DNA of 64,000 nucleotides from Exiguobacterium artemiae 255-15. GTDB taxonomy: Bacteria > Bacillota > Bacilli > Exiguobacteriales > Exiguobacteriaceae. The stretch is from assembly GCF_000019905.1 (NCBI RefSeq), contig NC_010556.1, forward strand, positions 2,134,001 to 2,198,000, written 5' to 3'. This document shows positions 26,574 through 35,334 of this stretch, in pieces. The position numbers were made by a program, and so were the translations under genes. Numbering within the stretch: the first letter of the stretch is position 1; every line of letters begins with the position of its first letter. A model generated the notes under the pieces. It did no database searches, was not told the origin of the DNA, and saw only the letters and a program-made list of their open reading frames with translations.

Positions 26574-26960
26574 TCAGTTAACGTGCTGAACCGTAGCAGC
26601 TGGAACTTCAACAGGTCCCATACCACGTGGAATTTCGACATTTTCACGGATTTTCGCATCGAGTCCGTCCGCGATATAATGCGCTGCGATGGCTGGATCG
26701 ATTCGATCGCCACATGTAAATACATCAACTGATGCATAACCATGCTCTGGGAAACTGTGAATCGTTAAGTGCGATTCAGAAATAATGACGACGCCGCTGA
26801 CGCCGTGTGGAGCAAACTTGTGGAATGCGACTTCGCGTACTTCCGCACCTGCTTGAAGTGCTGCATCAACAAAAAGTCGTTCTACGTATTCCATGTCGTT
26901 CAATTTTTCAGGATTACAATCCCAAAGTTCTGCAATAATGTGTCTTCCCATAGTATCCAT
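26574..26960 (-). CDS. speD: S-adenosylmethionine decarboxylase proenzyme
   Basis: A 128-residue bacterial-type SpeD. The self-cleavage site is in [20 protein letters not shown], where the Ser of ESH becomes the pyruvoyl group. The later catalytic Cys is in [12 protein letters not shown]. It makes decarboxylated SAM, the aminopropyl donor for spermidine. Start 26960 follows GGGGGGATCCACAA; the frame is open 11 codons further upstream but without a better site. It is monocistronic, with its own promoter, an unusually structured leader and a terminator. speD next to gapB is conserved in Bacillus. The gapB ribosome binding region (GGGGGATCCGCAA) is nearly identical. Confidence 0.96.
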
Positions 26961-27104
26961 TTGTGGATCCCCCCTACATTCAATGGTCTTCAAAGTAGTT
27001 GATCACTTACTTTGCGCCTGAGTCGTTCGCACCCACGGGGGAAAGTTAGTCCAGAGAGGTCCTAACCCTTTAAGCTGCGATTGCCAGACCGATTGAAGTT
27101 CACG
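26961..27104 (-). ncRNA. Structured 5' leader of speD, candidate cis-regulatory RNA
   Basis: The leader is about 140 nt. TTCAATCGGTCT (27097-27086) and AGACCATTGAA (26989-26979) form an 11-bp closing helix with one bulged base. Inside are GGGTTAG/CTAACTT (with wobble pairs), TGCG/CGCA and CAAAGTA/TACTTTG hairpins. A CCCCC run lies between hairpins, and the ribosome binding site GGGGGG follows directly after the closing helix, so alternative pairing could hide it. I know no named riboswitch class with this layout. The ligand is unknown; SAM, decarboxylated SAM or a polyamine would be logical. Confidence 0.6.
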
Positions 27105-27110
27105 ATTTGA

Positions 27111-27139
27111 ATTATAGCGAGTATCAAAAAGATACACAA
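27111..27139 (-). promoter_or_regulatory. Sigma-A promoter of speD
   Basis: On the minus strand TTGTGT (27139-27134), a 17-bp spacer and TATAAT (27116-27111). It predicts a transcript start near 27104, well upstream of the speD ATG. Confidence 0.75.
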
Positions 27140-27175
27140 GGATAAATTTCGAATTTTATTATATTTTCTCGAAGA

Positions 27176-27205
27176 AAACGCTCTACACGTTGATGTAGAG
27201 CGTTT
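27176..27205 (-). terminator. Terminator of gapB
   Basis: AAACGCTCTACA and TGTAGAGCGTTT form a 12-bp stem around a 6-nt loop. T-rich sequence follows on the minus strand. Confidence 0.75.
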
Positions 27206-27218
27206 CTTTAACATTATT

Positions 27219-28262
27219 TTATTTTAACTCCAGTTGTTTCGCTTCGTTTCCAGTCGCTTCAATGTGTGCTCCGACGAGATGAACAAGATCGACGACACGG
27301 CAGGAGTAGCCCCACTCGTTATCGTACCAGGCGAGGACTTTGACTTGCCGTCCTCCCATGACCATCGTCGATAAACCATCAACGACAGTCGACTTCTCTT
27401 CCCCGTTAAAATCAATCGAGACGAGCGGTTCCATCGTTAAGCCGAGGATACCGTCAAGCGCTCCGTCCGCTGCCTTAACGAACGCTTCATTAACTTCAGC
27501 GACCGTCGTATCACGACTGACCTCGACGACAAGATCGACCAGTGAGACGTTTGGTGTCGGAACACGCAGTGCCAGTCCATTGAGTTTTCCTTCGAGATGC
27601 GGCAAGACGAGTGAAATCGCTTTGGCTGCTCCGGTCGAAGTCGGAATGATGGACGATCCGCATGCCCGCGCCCGTCGTAAATCCTTATGCGGATTATCGA
27701 TATTGTTCTGGTCATTCGTAAAAGCATGAATCGTCGTCACAAGACCTGACTCAATTCCGAATGCCCGGTCGATGACCTGGACGACAGGTGCGAGACAGTT
27801 CGTCGTACATGAAGCGTTCGAGACAATCGCATCCGTCTCATGGTCATACATCTCGTCATTGACCCCCATGACGATTGTACGTAAATCCCCTTTTGCCGGA
27901 GCTGTAATGACGACTTTTTTTGCACCGGCCGTCAAGTGTTTTTCAGCACCCGTTTTCGAATTAAATTTCCCCGTTGCTTCGACGACGATATCAATCCCCA
28001 GTTGTCCCCACGGCAACTGTTCCGGATCACGTTCGCTGACGATTTGAATTTGTCGTCCATTCACCATCAATGCCCCGTCAATGATGTCGACTGGATATGC
28101 AAATTTCCCGTGAACCGTGTCATATTTGATGAGGTGTGCCAATGTTTCCACCGGATAACTTGCATTAATCGCGACGACCTCACTTTTCCCTTCAGCGATC
28201 AGACGCCGAAATACCATTCGACCAATTCGACCAAACCCGTTAACTGCCACCTTGACTCCCAT
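27219..28262 (-). CDS. gapB: Glyceraldehyde-3-phosphate dehydrogenase, gluconeogenic GapB type
   Basis: A 347-residue enzyme with an N-terminal Rossmann domain (VKVAVNGFGRIGRMVFRRLI) and the catalytic Cys in VSNASCTTNCLAPVV. The substrate loops include STGAAKAISLVLPHLEGKLN. It interconverts glyceraldehyde-3-phosphate and 1,3-bisphosphoglycerate. The N-terminal NASYPVE region and the speD neighbourhood match Bacillus GapB, which prefers NADP and works in gluconeogenesis. Start 28262 follows GGGGGATCCGCAA; the frame is open 41 codons further but crosses the promoter. A full-match cre site overlaps the likely -35, suggesting CcpA repression on glucose. Confidence 0.94.
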   Translation of the reverse strand: MGVKVAVNGFGRIGRMVFRRLIAEGKSEVVAINASYPVETLAHLIKYDTVHGKFAYPVDIIDGALMVNGRQIQIVSERDPEQLPWGQLGIDIVVEATGKFNSKTGAEKHLTAGAKKVVITAPAKGDLRTIVMGVNDEMYDHETDAIVSNASCTTNCLAPVVQVIDRAFGIESGLVTTIHAFTNDQNNIDNPHKDLRRARACGSSIIPTSTGAAKAISLVLPHLEGKLNGLALRVPTPNVSLVDLVVEVSRDTTVAEVNEAFVKAADGALDGILGLTMEPLVSIDFNGEEKSTVVDGLSTMVMGGRQVKVLAWYDNEWGYSCRVVDLVHLVGAHIEATGNEAKQLELK

Positions 28263-28311
28263 TTGCGGATCCCCCTTCAATGTGACGGATAATGCTCCGT
28301 TTACAGATAGA

Positions 28312-28340
28312 ACTATATCATGAAATGTAAGCGATTTCAT
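28312..28340 (-). promoter_or_regulatory. gapB promoter with overlapping cre-like site
   Basis: TGAAATCGCTTACA (28339-28326) matches the cre consensus TGWAANCGNTNWCA at all defined positions. The likely -10 is TATAGT (28317-28312) with a -35 at about 28340-28335, so the cre overlaps the -35 and spacer. A CcpA complex bound there would block polymerase. Confidence 0.65.
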
Positions 28341-28350
28341 TACGTAATCT

Positions 28351-28386
28351 AAAAAAAGTGAGAGAAGTTGGTAACTTTCTCCCACT
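28351..28386 (-). terminator. Terminator of polA-mutM-coaE
   Basis: On the minus strand AGTGGGAGAAAGTT (28386-28373) pairs with AACTTCTCTCACT (28369-28357), followed by seven T. It separates coaE from the gapB promoter. Confidence 0.8.
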
Positions 28387-28437
28387 TTGATTCCGAAAAT
28401 ACTTTTGCCGACAGAAAACGGTCATAAGAAAACGGCG

Positions 28438-29025
28438 TTAGACTGAACGAAGCGTTTTTAACCAGCTATCAATTTGCCGGTATAATGCTTCCCGTGTACT
28501 TTCATTAGTCAGAACGTAGTCTGCCAATTGCTTTTTCTGTTCGATATCGAGTTGCGAATTCATACGGGCCTGTGCCTCTTCCGCAGTCAGATGATTTCGT
28601 TCCATCAGACGCTGCTTTTGCAATTCGGCAGGACAATAGACGACTACGACTTGATCGACAAGTTGTTTCCAGTCCCCTTCTAGCAATAAAGGGATATCAA
28701 AAACGATGATCGATTGTCCGGCCTGTTCCTGTCGATTTGCCATTTCTAACATCTGTTGCCGAATTTTCGGATGCATCAATTCATTCAGGATAGTCCGCTT
28801 TTCATTATCGTAAAAAATGATATCGCCAAGCTTTGACCGGACGAGCGCATCGTCGGAAAAAGCAGTCGGAAAAGCCGCTTTGACTTCCTCGTATGCCAAT
28901 CCACCCGGTTCGATGACCTGCCGGGCGACCAGATCCGCATCGATGACGTCAATCCCTTGTTGGTGTAAATAGGCGGATACCGTACTTTTTCCGGTTGCAA
29001 TCCCTCCGGTCAGTCCGATTCTCAT
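28438..29025 (-). CDS. coaE: Dephospho-CoA kinase
   Basis: A 195-residue kinase of the last CoA synthesis step, phosphorylating the 3' hydroxyl of dephospho-CoA. It has a P-loop at residues 4-12 (GLTGGIATGKST), the DADLVARQVIEPGG substrate-site segment, the lid region ERNHLTAEEAQARMNSQ, and the core element VFDIPLLLEG. The ATG at 29025 overlaps the mutM stop as ATGA, giving translational coupling. Last gene of polA-mutM-coaE. Confidence 0.96.
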   Translation of the reverse strand: MRIGLTGGIATGKSTVSAYLHQQGIDVIDADLVARQVIEPGGLAYEEVKAAFPTAFSDDALVRSKLGDIIFYDNEKRTILNELMHPKIRQQMLEMANRQEQAGQSIIVFDIPLLLEGDWKQLVDQVVVVYCPAELQKQRLMERNHLTAEEAQARMNSQLDIEQKKQLADYVLTNESTREALYRQIDSWLKTLRSV

Positions 29026-29852
29026 AAAGCCACCTGTTGACAGGTCGGGCAAAAGTGCGTTCCTCGTCCGCCGACTTTAATTTTTTCGATTGCCGTCCCG
29101 CATCTCGGGCAAGGTGCACCGGTTTGACCGTATACAGCAAGCTGTAATTGAAACTCCCCTTTTCCGGTCGGAGAGACATAACTGCGAATCGTACTTCCGC
29201 CGCTTTCAACGGCTTTGGCGAGTACATCTACACCTGCCGCGTGAATCCGGGAGATATCATCAAGCGTCAGTGCCCCGGCTTTCGTTAACGGATGGACCCG
29301 GGCGGCAAACAATGTCTCATCGACATAAATATTCCCCAACCCTAAAAAAATCGATTGATCAAGCAGAGACGTTTTGATTGGACTGCGCTTTTTCCGGATC
29401 AGGTTCTCTGCCAAGACTTCAGCCGTAAACGTCGGATCAAACGGCTCACGTTCAAGCTGGGCCAGTGGCGGAACCGACATCGCCGTCTCCTTCTCACGCA
29501 ACTCCATCGTCCCGAATTTCCGGACATCGTTGTAATGCAGTTCCGAGCCATCTGTAAAGCGGAAGATGACATGGGTGTGTTTATCTTTTTCAATCGCCTG
29601 CGGATAAGGGAAATACTTCCCTTCCATCCGCAAATGACTGACGAGATAAAATCGATCAAATGTGAACAATAAAAATTTCCCCCGACGCTCCACTCGTTCA
29701 ATCCGCTCCTGTTTCAAGGCGTCAACAAATGGTGCGACTTCCATTCCCCGAATCATCTTCGGATGAAATACTTTAACGGAAGAAATCGTTTTTCCAGAGA
29801 CCGTCCGTTCCAAGCTTCGTCTGACGGTCTCGACTTCAGGTAATTCAGGCAA
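29022..29852 (-). CDS. mutM: Formamidopyrimidine-DNA glycosylase
   Basis: A 276-residue bifunctional glycosylase/AP lyase that removes 8-oxoguanine and Fapy lesions. Pro2 and Glu3 of MPELPEVETVRRSL form the active site. A conserved Lys is in VERRGKFLLF. The helix-2-turn-helix region and the C-terminal zinc finger (CPRCGTAIEKIKVGG then GTHFCPTCQ) are complete. It overlaps coaE by four bases and follows polA by 24, the conserved repair/CoA operon of Bacillus. Confidence 0.97.
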   Translation of the reverse strand: MPELPEVETVRRSLERTVSGKTISSVKVFHPKMIRGMEVAPFVDALKQERIERVERRGKFLLFTFDRFYLVSHLRMEGKYFPYPQAIEKDKHTHVIFRFTDGSELHYNDVRKFGTMELREKETAMSVPPLAQLEREPFDPTFTAEVLAENLIRKKRSPIKTSLLDQSIFLGLGNIYVDETLFAARVHPLTKAGALTLDDISRIHAAGVDVLAKAVESGGSTIRSYVSPTGKGEFQLQLAVYGQTGAPCPRCGTAIEKIKVGGRGTHFCPTCQQVAL

Positions 29853-29876
29853 CTGTTTTCCTCCTCTGACAACTTG

Positions 29877-32474
29877 TTATTTGGTTTCATACCACGAATG
29901 ACCGGCATCGCCGTCGACACGAAGCGGAACGGATAATTGAACCGTCTGTTCCATCGCTTGTTTGACCAGCGTCTTCAGGGCATCCAGTTCTTCATCCGGC
30001 GCTTCGAAAATCAGTTCATCGTGTACTTGGAGCAACAGGCGGGCGCGCAACGGTGACTGTTCAAGCGCCGCATGGACATCGAGCATGGCTTTTTTGATGA
30101 TATCGGCGGCCGAGCCCTGGATCGGTGTATTGATGGCCGTCCGCTCTGCAAAACCACGTAAGTTAAAGTTTTTCGAATTGATATCCGGGATGTTCCGGCG
30201 ACGGTTCATCAACGTCTCGACAAAACCGTTCATCCGCGCCTTCTCGATGGCGGCATCCATGAACAACTTGATTTGCGGGAACAATTCAAAGTAACGGTCA
30301 ATGAAGTCCTGCGCCTCTTTGCGGGAGATATTGAGGTTCTGCGACAAACCGTAGTCACTGATGCCGTAAATGATTCCGAAGTTGACCGCTTTGGCCTGAC
30401 GGCGCATATTGCCGGTTACGTCATTTGGTGCGACACCAAACACGCTGCTGGCTGTCTGCGTGTGGATATCGGCATCATCCAAGAACGCCTGGACAAGCGT
30501 CTTGTCTTCCGACATATGGGCCATGACCCGCAATTCGATTTGTGAATAATCGGCAGCGTATAACGACCAGCCCGGTTCGCTCGGAACAAATGCTTTCCGG
30601 ATTTTTCGTCCTTCCTCGATCCGGACCGGAATGTTTTGCAAGTTCGGGTTAACGGAACTGAGCCGGCCTGTCTGGGCAATGGTCTGCGCAAATCGGGTAT
30701 GGATTTTTCCGTCTTCTTTAATGACCTTCTGCAAGCCTTCAACATACGTGGATTGCAGTTTTTGAAGCTCCCGGTACAACATGATATGGTCGATGACCGG
30801 ATGCAGCGGACGGAGTTTTTCCAATACGTCGGCAGCGGTCGAATAACCGGTCTTCGTTTTCTTAAAGGCAGGCAGTTCCATTTTCTCGAACAGAATGACC
30901 CCCAGCTGTTTCGGTGAGTTGATATTGAATTCCTCGCCGACTTCCCCGTAAATCAATTGTTCCAAATCGTGCAGACGTCCGGCTAAATCATGTTGCATCT
31001 CCTGGAGCGTTCCGACATCGACACGGATGCCGGTCCATTCCATTTCAGCGAGAACACCCGACAACGGCCGTTCCAGCGTTTCATATAGTTCAAACTGTTG
31101 GTTGGCCTTCAGTTCTTCTTTGACTTTCGGGAACAACAGCTCAATCATCCGGGCTTTTTCCGCCAGATATGGATGCAGCACGTCGTCTGCCGGAGCAAGA
31201 CGTTTCGCCCCCTTCCCTAAGACGGCTTCTTCGTTTGGTGCCATTAGCATATAATGGCCGGCAATCGATGCGAGCGTCGTCCCGCCGCTCAGATTCAATA
31301 AATAACCGGCGAGCAGTAAATCATCGAATGCCGTTAATTTCAAACCGTGTTTCCGTAAGGCAAACGCGGCTTGTTTCGCATCCAGACAGATTTTTTGATG
31401 ATCCGATTCGATCCAGTCACGAAATGCCGGATCATCGACGAGTTCAGCTGAAGCGACGTAAATTTGATCCGGTGTCGCGATACCGAATCCGATGATGTCT
31501 TCTTCCATGTAATCTTCACGAAGTTGTTCCACGACGAGAACGGCATCGGTCACATCCTCCGGAAGCGAAGTAATCGCTTGGACGTTTAACTGTTCTTTAT
31601 CCGCTTCTTCGACGACCGGAGCAAACCGGTTCGTCAAGGACTTAAAGCCAAGTGATTGGAACAATGAATACGGTACTTGTGTATCGACGTCACTGATTTG
31701 TAAATCGTCGAGTGTCACATCGAGTGGAACGTCCAACTTGATGGTCGCCAGTTCTTTCGACAATCGAGCCAATTCTTCATTTGCGACGACTTTTTCTTTT
31801 TGTTTCCCTTTTAAGTCTTCAACATGCTCATACAGACCTTCGACGGATCCATACGCAGAAATCAATTTGATGGCTGTTTTTTCACCGATTCCCGGCACTC
31901 CTGGAATGTTATCGGATTTATCACCCATCAACCCTTTCAGATCAATCATCTGAATTGGCTTCAGTCCACCATAAGTTTCGGCAAATAATTCTTCTGTCAT
32001 ACAGAGAACGTCTGTGATGCCACGCTTCGTAATCAACACTTCGACCTGACTCGTCACGAGTTGAAGTAAATCCTTATCTCCCGTCACGATTCGGATTCGA
32101 TCAGCCGGCATCGTTTGTGCCAATGTACCGATCAGATCATCCGCTTCATAACGGTGCAGTTCCATCATTTGAATGCCTAACGCTTCACAGATGTCCCGCA
32201 CAATCGGAAACTGTTCCCGAAGCTCAGAAGGCGTCTTTTCCCGACTGCCTTTATATTCCTGATACACGTCATGCCGGAACGTTTCGCTCGAGGCATCAAA
32301 TGCGACGAGCATGTGTGTCGGCTGTTCCTCTTCAAGTAATTTCAACAGCATCATCGTGAAACCGTAAGCTGCGTTCGTATTGCGTCCCTGCGCATCCGTC
32401 ATTGGTGGTAACGCAAAAAAAGCACGATACGTCAGTGAGTTTCCATCAATCAATAAAAGTTTGTTTTCCATCAT
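29877..32474 (-). CDS. polA: DNA polymerase I
   Basis: An 865-residue family A polymerase. The N-terminal 5'-3' exonuclease is intact (LLIDGNSLTYRAFFALPP; VTGDKDLLQLV; LMGDKSDNIPGVPGIGEKTA). The middle 3'-5' exonuclease-like domain lacks the DxE metal motif (around VLVVEQLREDYM), as in Bacillus and Taq enzymes, so proofreading is probably absent. The polymerase domain has motif A (YAADYSQIELRVMAH), motif B (RRQAKAVNFGIIYGIS) and motif C (LLLQVHDELIFEAP). It acts in Okazaki fragment processing and repair. First of polA-mutM-coaE; it follows phoR in the same direction after a terminator. Confidence 0.97.
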   Translation of the reverse strand: MMENKLLLIDGNSLTYRAFFALPPMTDAQGRNTNAAYGFTMMLLKLLEEEQPTHMLVAFDASSETFRHDVYQEYKGSREKTPSELREQFPIVRDICEALGIQMMELHRYEADDLIGTLAQTMPADRIRIVTGDKDLLQLVTSQVEVLITKRGITDVLCMTEELFAETYGGLKPIQMIDLKGLMGDKSDNIPGVPGIGEKTAIKLISAYGSVEGLYEHVEDLKGKQKEKVVANEELARLSKELATIKLDVPLDVTLDDLQISDVDTQVPYSLFQSLGFKSLTNRFAPVVEEADKEQLNVQAITSLPEDVTDAVLVVEQLREDYMEEDIIGFGIATPDQIYVASAELVDDPAFRDWIESDHQKICLDAKQAAFALRKHGLKLTAFDDLLLAGYLLNLSGGTTLASIAGHYMLMAPNEEAVLGKGAKRLAPADDVLHPYLAEKARMIELLFPKVKEELKANQQFELYETLERPLSGVLAEMEWTGIRVDVGTLQEMQHDLAGRLHDLEQLIYGEVGEEFNINSPKQLGVILFEKMELPAFKKTKTGYSTAADVLEKLRPLHPVIDHIMLYRELQKLQSTYVEGLQKVIKEDGKIHTRFAQTIAQTGRLSSVNPNLQNIPVRIEEGRKIRKAFVPSEPGWSLYAADYSQIELRVMAHMSEDKTLVQAFLDDADIHTQTASSVFGVAPNDVTGNMRRQAKAVNFGIIYGISDYGLSQNLNISRKEAQDFIDRYFELFPQIKLFMDAAIEKARMNGFVETLMNRRRNIPDINSKNFNLRGFAERTAINTPIQGSAADIIKKAMLDVHAALEQSPLRARLLLQVHDELIFEAPDEELDALKTLVKQAMEQTVQLSVPLRVDGDAGHSWYETK

Positions 32475-32545
32475 CTACGCCCCTTTGGAAGATTTTCTGT
32501 TCTTATTGTATCACTCTACACACATTTGTTCGCTAAAAAAGCAGA

Positions 32546-32580
32546 CAAAAAAGACGACCGGCTAAAAAGCCAGTCGTCCC
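32546..32580 (-). terminator. Terminator of phoP-phoR
   Basis: On the minus strand GACGACTGGCT (32578-32568) pairs with AGCCGGTCGTC (32563-32553) and TTTTTT follows. Confidence 0.85.
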
Positions 32581-32675
32581 TGTGTATCCCGACATGGGAG
32601 CTGAACCAGTCGAGGCACAGATGATGAAGAAGGTACTTTAAGCATACGATTCTTCTGTAAAGGAAATATGAACTC

Positions 32676-34409
32676 TTATCCCTTTTTCGGTAAACGTATC
32701 GTAAAAGTCGTTCCTTGATTTTCTTCGGATTCCACGTCAATCGTTCCGTGATGCAGATCGATGATATGTTTGACGATTGCGAGACCAAGACCTGTCCCGC
32801 CCGAGTTCCGGCTCCGGGCTTTGTCGACCCGGTAAAAACGTTCAAAAATCCGTTGCATCTCTTTCGGATGGATTCCGATTCCGTCATCTTTAATCCGCAG
32901 CATGACGGCCTCTTCTCCGTCCTCAAGACTAATCCAGACATTTCCGCCGTTCGGAGTATAATTCAACGCGTTCGCCACCAGATTGACGACGACTTGCTTC
33001 AGACGATTTAAATCTGCCCGGATGAAGACTTCCTCTTCCGTTTCAAGGTGAATCGTCATCTGTTTTTCAGTTGCTTTTCGCTGGAGCAGCGTGGCTGTTT
33101 CGTGGAGTAAACTCGTGACATCGACAATTGTCGTTTCCAGTTGGTAATTATCCTGTTCAAGACGGGATAATTCGAGTAAATCTTCGACCAGCGTCTGCAT
33201 CCGCTCGGATTCATCATGAATGATGTTCAGGAACTGCTCCCTGATTTCCGGGACGTCCTGGGCACCATCGAGCAGCGTTTCGGCAAATCCTTTGATTGAC
33301 GTCAGCGGTGTCTTCAGCTCATGGCTGACATTGGCGACGAAGTCCTTCCGCATCTGTTCAAGCTTTTTGATTTCCGTAATATCGTTAAATACGACTGTCG
33401 TCCCCTGAACGCGTCCGTTTTTCCCAAAAATCGGTGCCGCACTGACCATGAAAGTCCGACTGTTCAATCCAAACCTGACACTCGATTGTTTCCGGTTCGG
33501 TTTTTCCGTCAGATAGACATCTTCGATGACCTGACTCATCTTTTCATTCGGTAAAACCCGGTAGTACAATTGTCCATTCGACTGACCGTAGATATTAAAC
33601 ATTTCCCGGTATGTCCGATTAACCAGAAGAACATACCCTTTCTCATCGATCAGCATCAAGCCGGCTCCCATGTATTCAATCAGTGACTCGAGTCGCGCCC
33701 GCTGCATCGCTTCGCCGGAAGACGCATTCTCTAAATTCCGGGCTAACAGATTAATGGATTTCCCGAGATCTCTTGATTCATCCGGTGCCGTCAATTCATA
33801 AACCCGGGATTTGTAGTTCCCATGTGACAATTCGTGTAAGACTTCTGTTGCTTCCGCAATCGGACGCAGGAAACGCTTTGTCGAACTGTAGACAGCAAAG
33901 AAAATGATACAAAACGATGTCAACAGCGATAAAATGATGACGGTCCAAATCCGTGAATAAATCATATTTAAATCTTTTGTATAGCGGATGAAACTGATAT
34001 AGACTTCCCCCCCGTCAGCAGTCAGGACGGGTTTCGTATATTGCAGACTCGTCTCATCGACTTTCGATTCGAAGGTCCCATCATTCGGAATGGCAGAAAA
34101 ATTGATAGCCCGAACGTTCAACTTCGTGACATCGATCGGGGTTCCGGCAATGATTTCCCCGCGACCGTTAAATAAAATCATGTCGAAATTCGATTCAGCA
34201 TACATCTTATCAACGTAAGCTGCCATATCCGGCACTGTCCGCTCCCGTAAAATGGATTCCACCAGTGAAGTCTCATCCACTAATTTTTCTTTTTCATTAT
34301 TGATATAAAAATCTTTAAATGATTGTCCAAGCAAAAAGCCCAGTGCGATTAAGACCAGGCTGATGAAAGACAACATTTTCAGAATGAATCGTTTGCGGTA
34401 TTTACTCAT
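32676..34409 (-). CDS. phoR: Phosphate-type sensor histidine kinase PhoR
   Basis: A 577-residue kinase. It has TM1 (about residues 12-28), an extracytoplasmic domain (about 30-150), TM2 (about 157-178) and HAMP. A PAS domain (RLESLIEYMGAGLMLIDEKG) follows. HisKA has the phosphorylated His (FVANVSHELKTPLTSIKGFA). The ATPase has its N box (LKQVVVNLVANALNYTPNGG), G1 box (IKDDGIGIHPKEMQRIFERF) and G2 box (GGTGLGLAIVKHI). Domain order and the mdh-phoP-phoR-polA neighbourhood match Bacillus PhoR, which senses phosphate limitation through wall teichoic acid precursors. Overlaps phoP by four bases. Confidence 0.93.
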   Translation of the reverse strand: MSKYRKRFILKMLSFISLVLIALGFLLGQSFKDFYINNEKEKLVDETSLVESILRERTVPDMAAYVDKMYAESNFDMILFNGRGEIIAGTPIDVTKLNVRAINFSAIPNDGTFESKVDETSLQYTKPVLTADGGEVYISFIRYTKDLNMIYSRIWTVIILSLLTSFCIIFFAVYSSTKRFLRPIAEATEVLHELSHGNYKSRVYELTAPDESRDLGKSINLLARNLENASSGEAMQRARLESLIEYMGAGLMLIDEKGYVLLVNRTYREMFNIYGQSNGQLYYRVLPNEKMSQVIEDVYLTEKPNRKQSSVRFGLNSRTFMVSAAPIFGKNGRVQGTTVVFNDITEIKKLEQMRKDFVANVSHELKTPLTSIKGFAETLLDGAQDVPEIREQFLNIIHDESERMQTLVEDLLELSRLEQDNYQLETTIVDVTSLLHETATLLQRKATEKQMTIHLETEEEVFIRADLNRLKQVVVNLVANALNYTPNGGNVWISLEDGEEAVMLRIKDDGIGIHPKEMQRIFERFYRVDKARSRNSGGTGLGLAIVKHIIDLHHGTIDVESEENQGTTFTIRLPKKG

Positions 34410-35113
34410 TCCGCTTTCGGCTCCTCCATCTTGTAACCTAATCCGCGAATCGTTTTAATGTAGATCGGCTTTTTCGTATTCGGTTCAATCTTTTCCCGGA
34501 CATGACTGATATGGACGTCGACGATTCGTGTATCCCCAACGAAGTCATAATTCCAGATGGCGGACAATAATTGGTCCCGTGTCAAGACACGTCCCTTGTT
34601 TTTTGCGAGATACACTAACAGCTCAAATTCCTTTGGTGTTAATTCAAGTCGCTCTTCCGCCTTGAACGCTTCGTAGTTGTCCGGTACGATTTTGACGTCT
34701 CCAATCAGAATCGTTCCATCCGTCACTTCCTCCGCGACAGTTTGCTGGTTCATCCGGCGCAGGATCGCTTTGACACGGGCGACGACTTCACGCGGACTGA
34801 ACGGCTTCGTCAAATAATCATCTGCTCCGAGTTCCAGTCCGAGCACTTTATCGAACTCATCATCTTTTGCCGTCAGCATTAAGATCGGGGTATTAATTTT
34901 TTGTTGGCGTAGTCGCTTGCAGACTTCCAGTCCATCCAGTTCCGGTAACATGAGATCCAGGACAATTAACGCCGCATCCTGTTTCTCCGCTAACTTCAAC
35001 CCTGTCATGCCATCATGGGCCGTTTCAACAACAAATCCGGCTTGCTCTAAATTAAATTTCAAAAGTGTGGCAATCGAGAGTTCATCATCAACAACGATTA
35101 TTTTATCTTTCAA
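34406..35113 (-). CDS. phoP: Response regulator PhoP
   Basis: A 235-residue OmpR-type regulator. The receiver has IIVVDDELSIATLL (acidic pair), ALIVLDLMLPELDGLEVC (phosphorylated Asp) and ADDYLTKPFSPREVVARV (Lys). The C-terminal winged helix has RVLTRDQLLSAIWNYDFVGD and TIRGLGYKME. The start is TTG at 35113, with AGGAGG nine bases upstream; an ATG seven codons earlier lies upstream of that site. The 4-base overlap with phoR fits a phoP-phoR operon. It presumably controls the phosphate-starvation regulon. Confidence 0.93.
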   Translation of the reverse strand: MKDKIIVVDDELSIATLLKFNLEQAGFVVETAHDGMTGLKLAEKQDAALIVLDLMLPELDGLEVCKRLRQQKINTPILMLTAKDDEFDKVLGLELGADDYLTKPFSPREVVARVKAILRRMNQQTVAEEVTDGTILIGDVKIVPDNYEAFKAEERLELTPKEFELLVYLAKNKGRVLTRDQLLSAIWNYDFVGDTRIVDVHISHVREKIEPNTKKPIYIKTIRGLGYKMEEPKAE

Positions 35114-35334
35114 GACAGTTAGCCTCCTCAGCACATTTCATCTTTGAATGAGGAATTCCGTGGAATCCGCTTCTTCTGTCTTCATCTTAACGACTTTCGC
35201 TACTAAACCACAAATCTTTCTGGTCTTTCTTTACATAATCTTTAAGGTCGGACACTTTCTTCCAGTAGTTTCCCGTGTTGAAATGGCGGAATTGGGGAAA
35301 CAGTTACATATCGTGATCATGTGGAGGAATGAAT

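Noticed and set aside
29877-32474. PolA without proofreading residues as a novelty
   Set aside because: Loss of the 3'-5' exonuclease motif is common in Bacillus and Thermus PolA.
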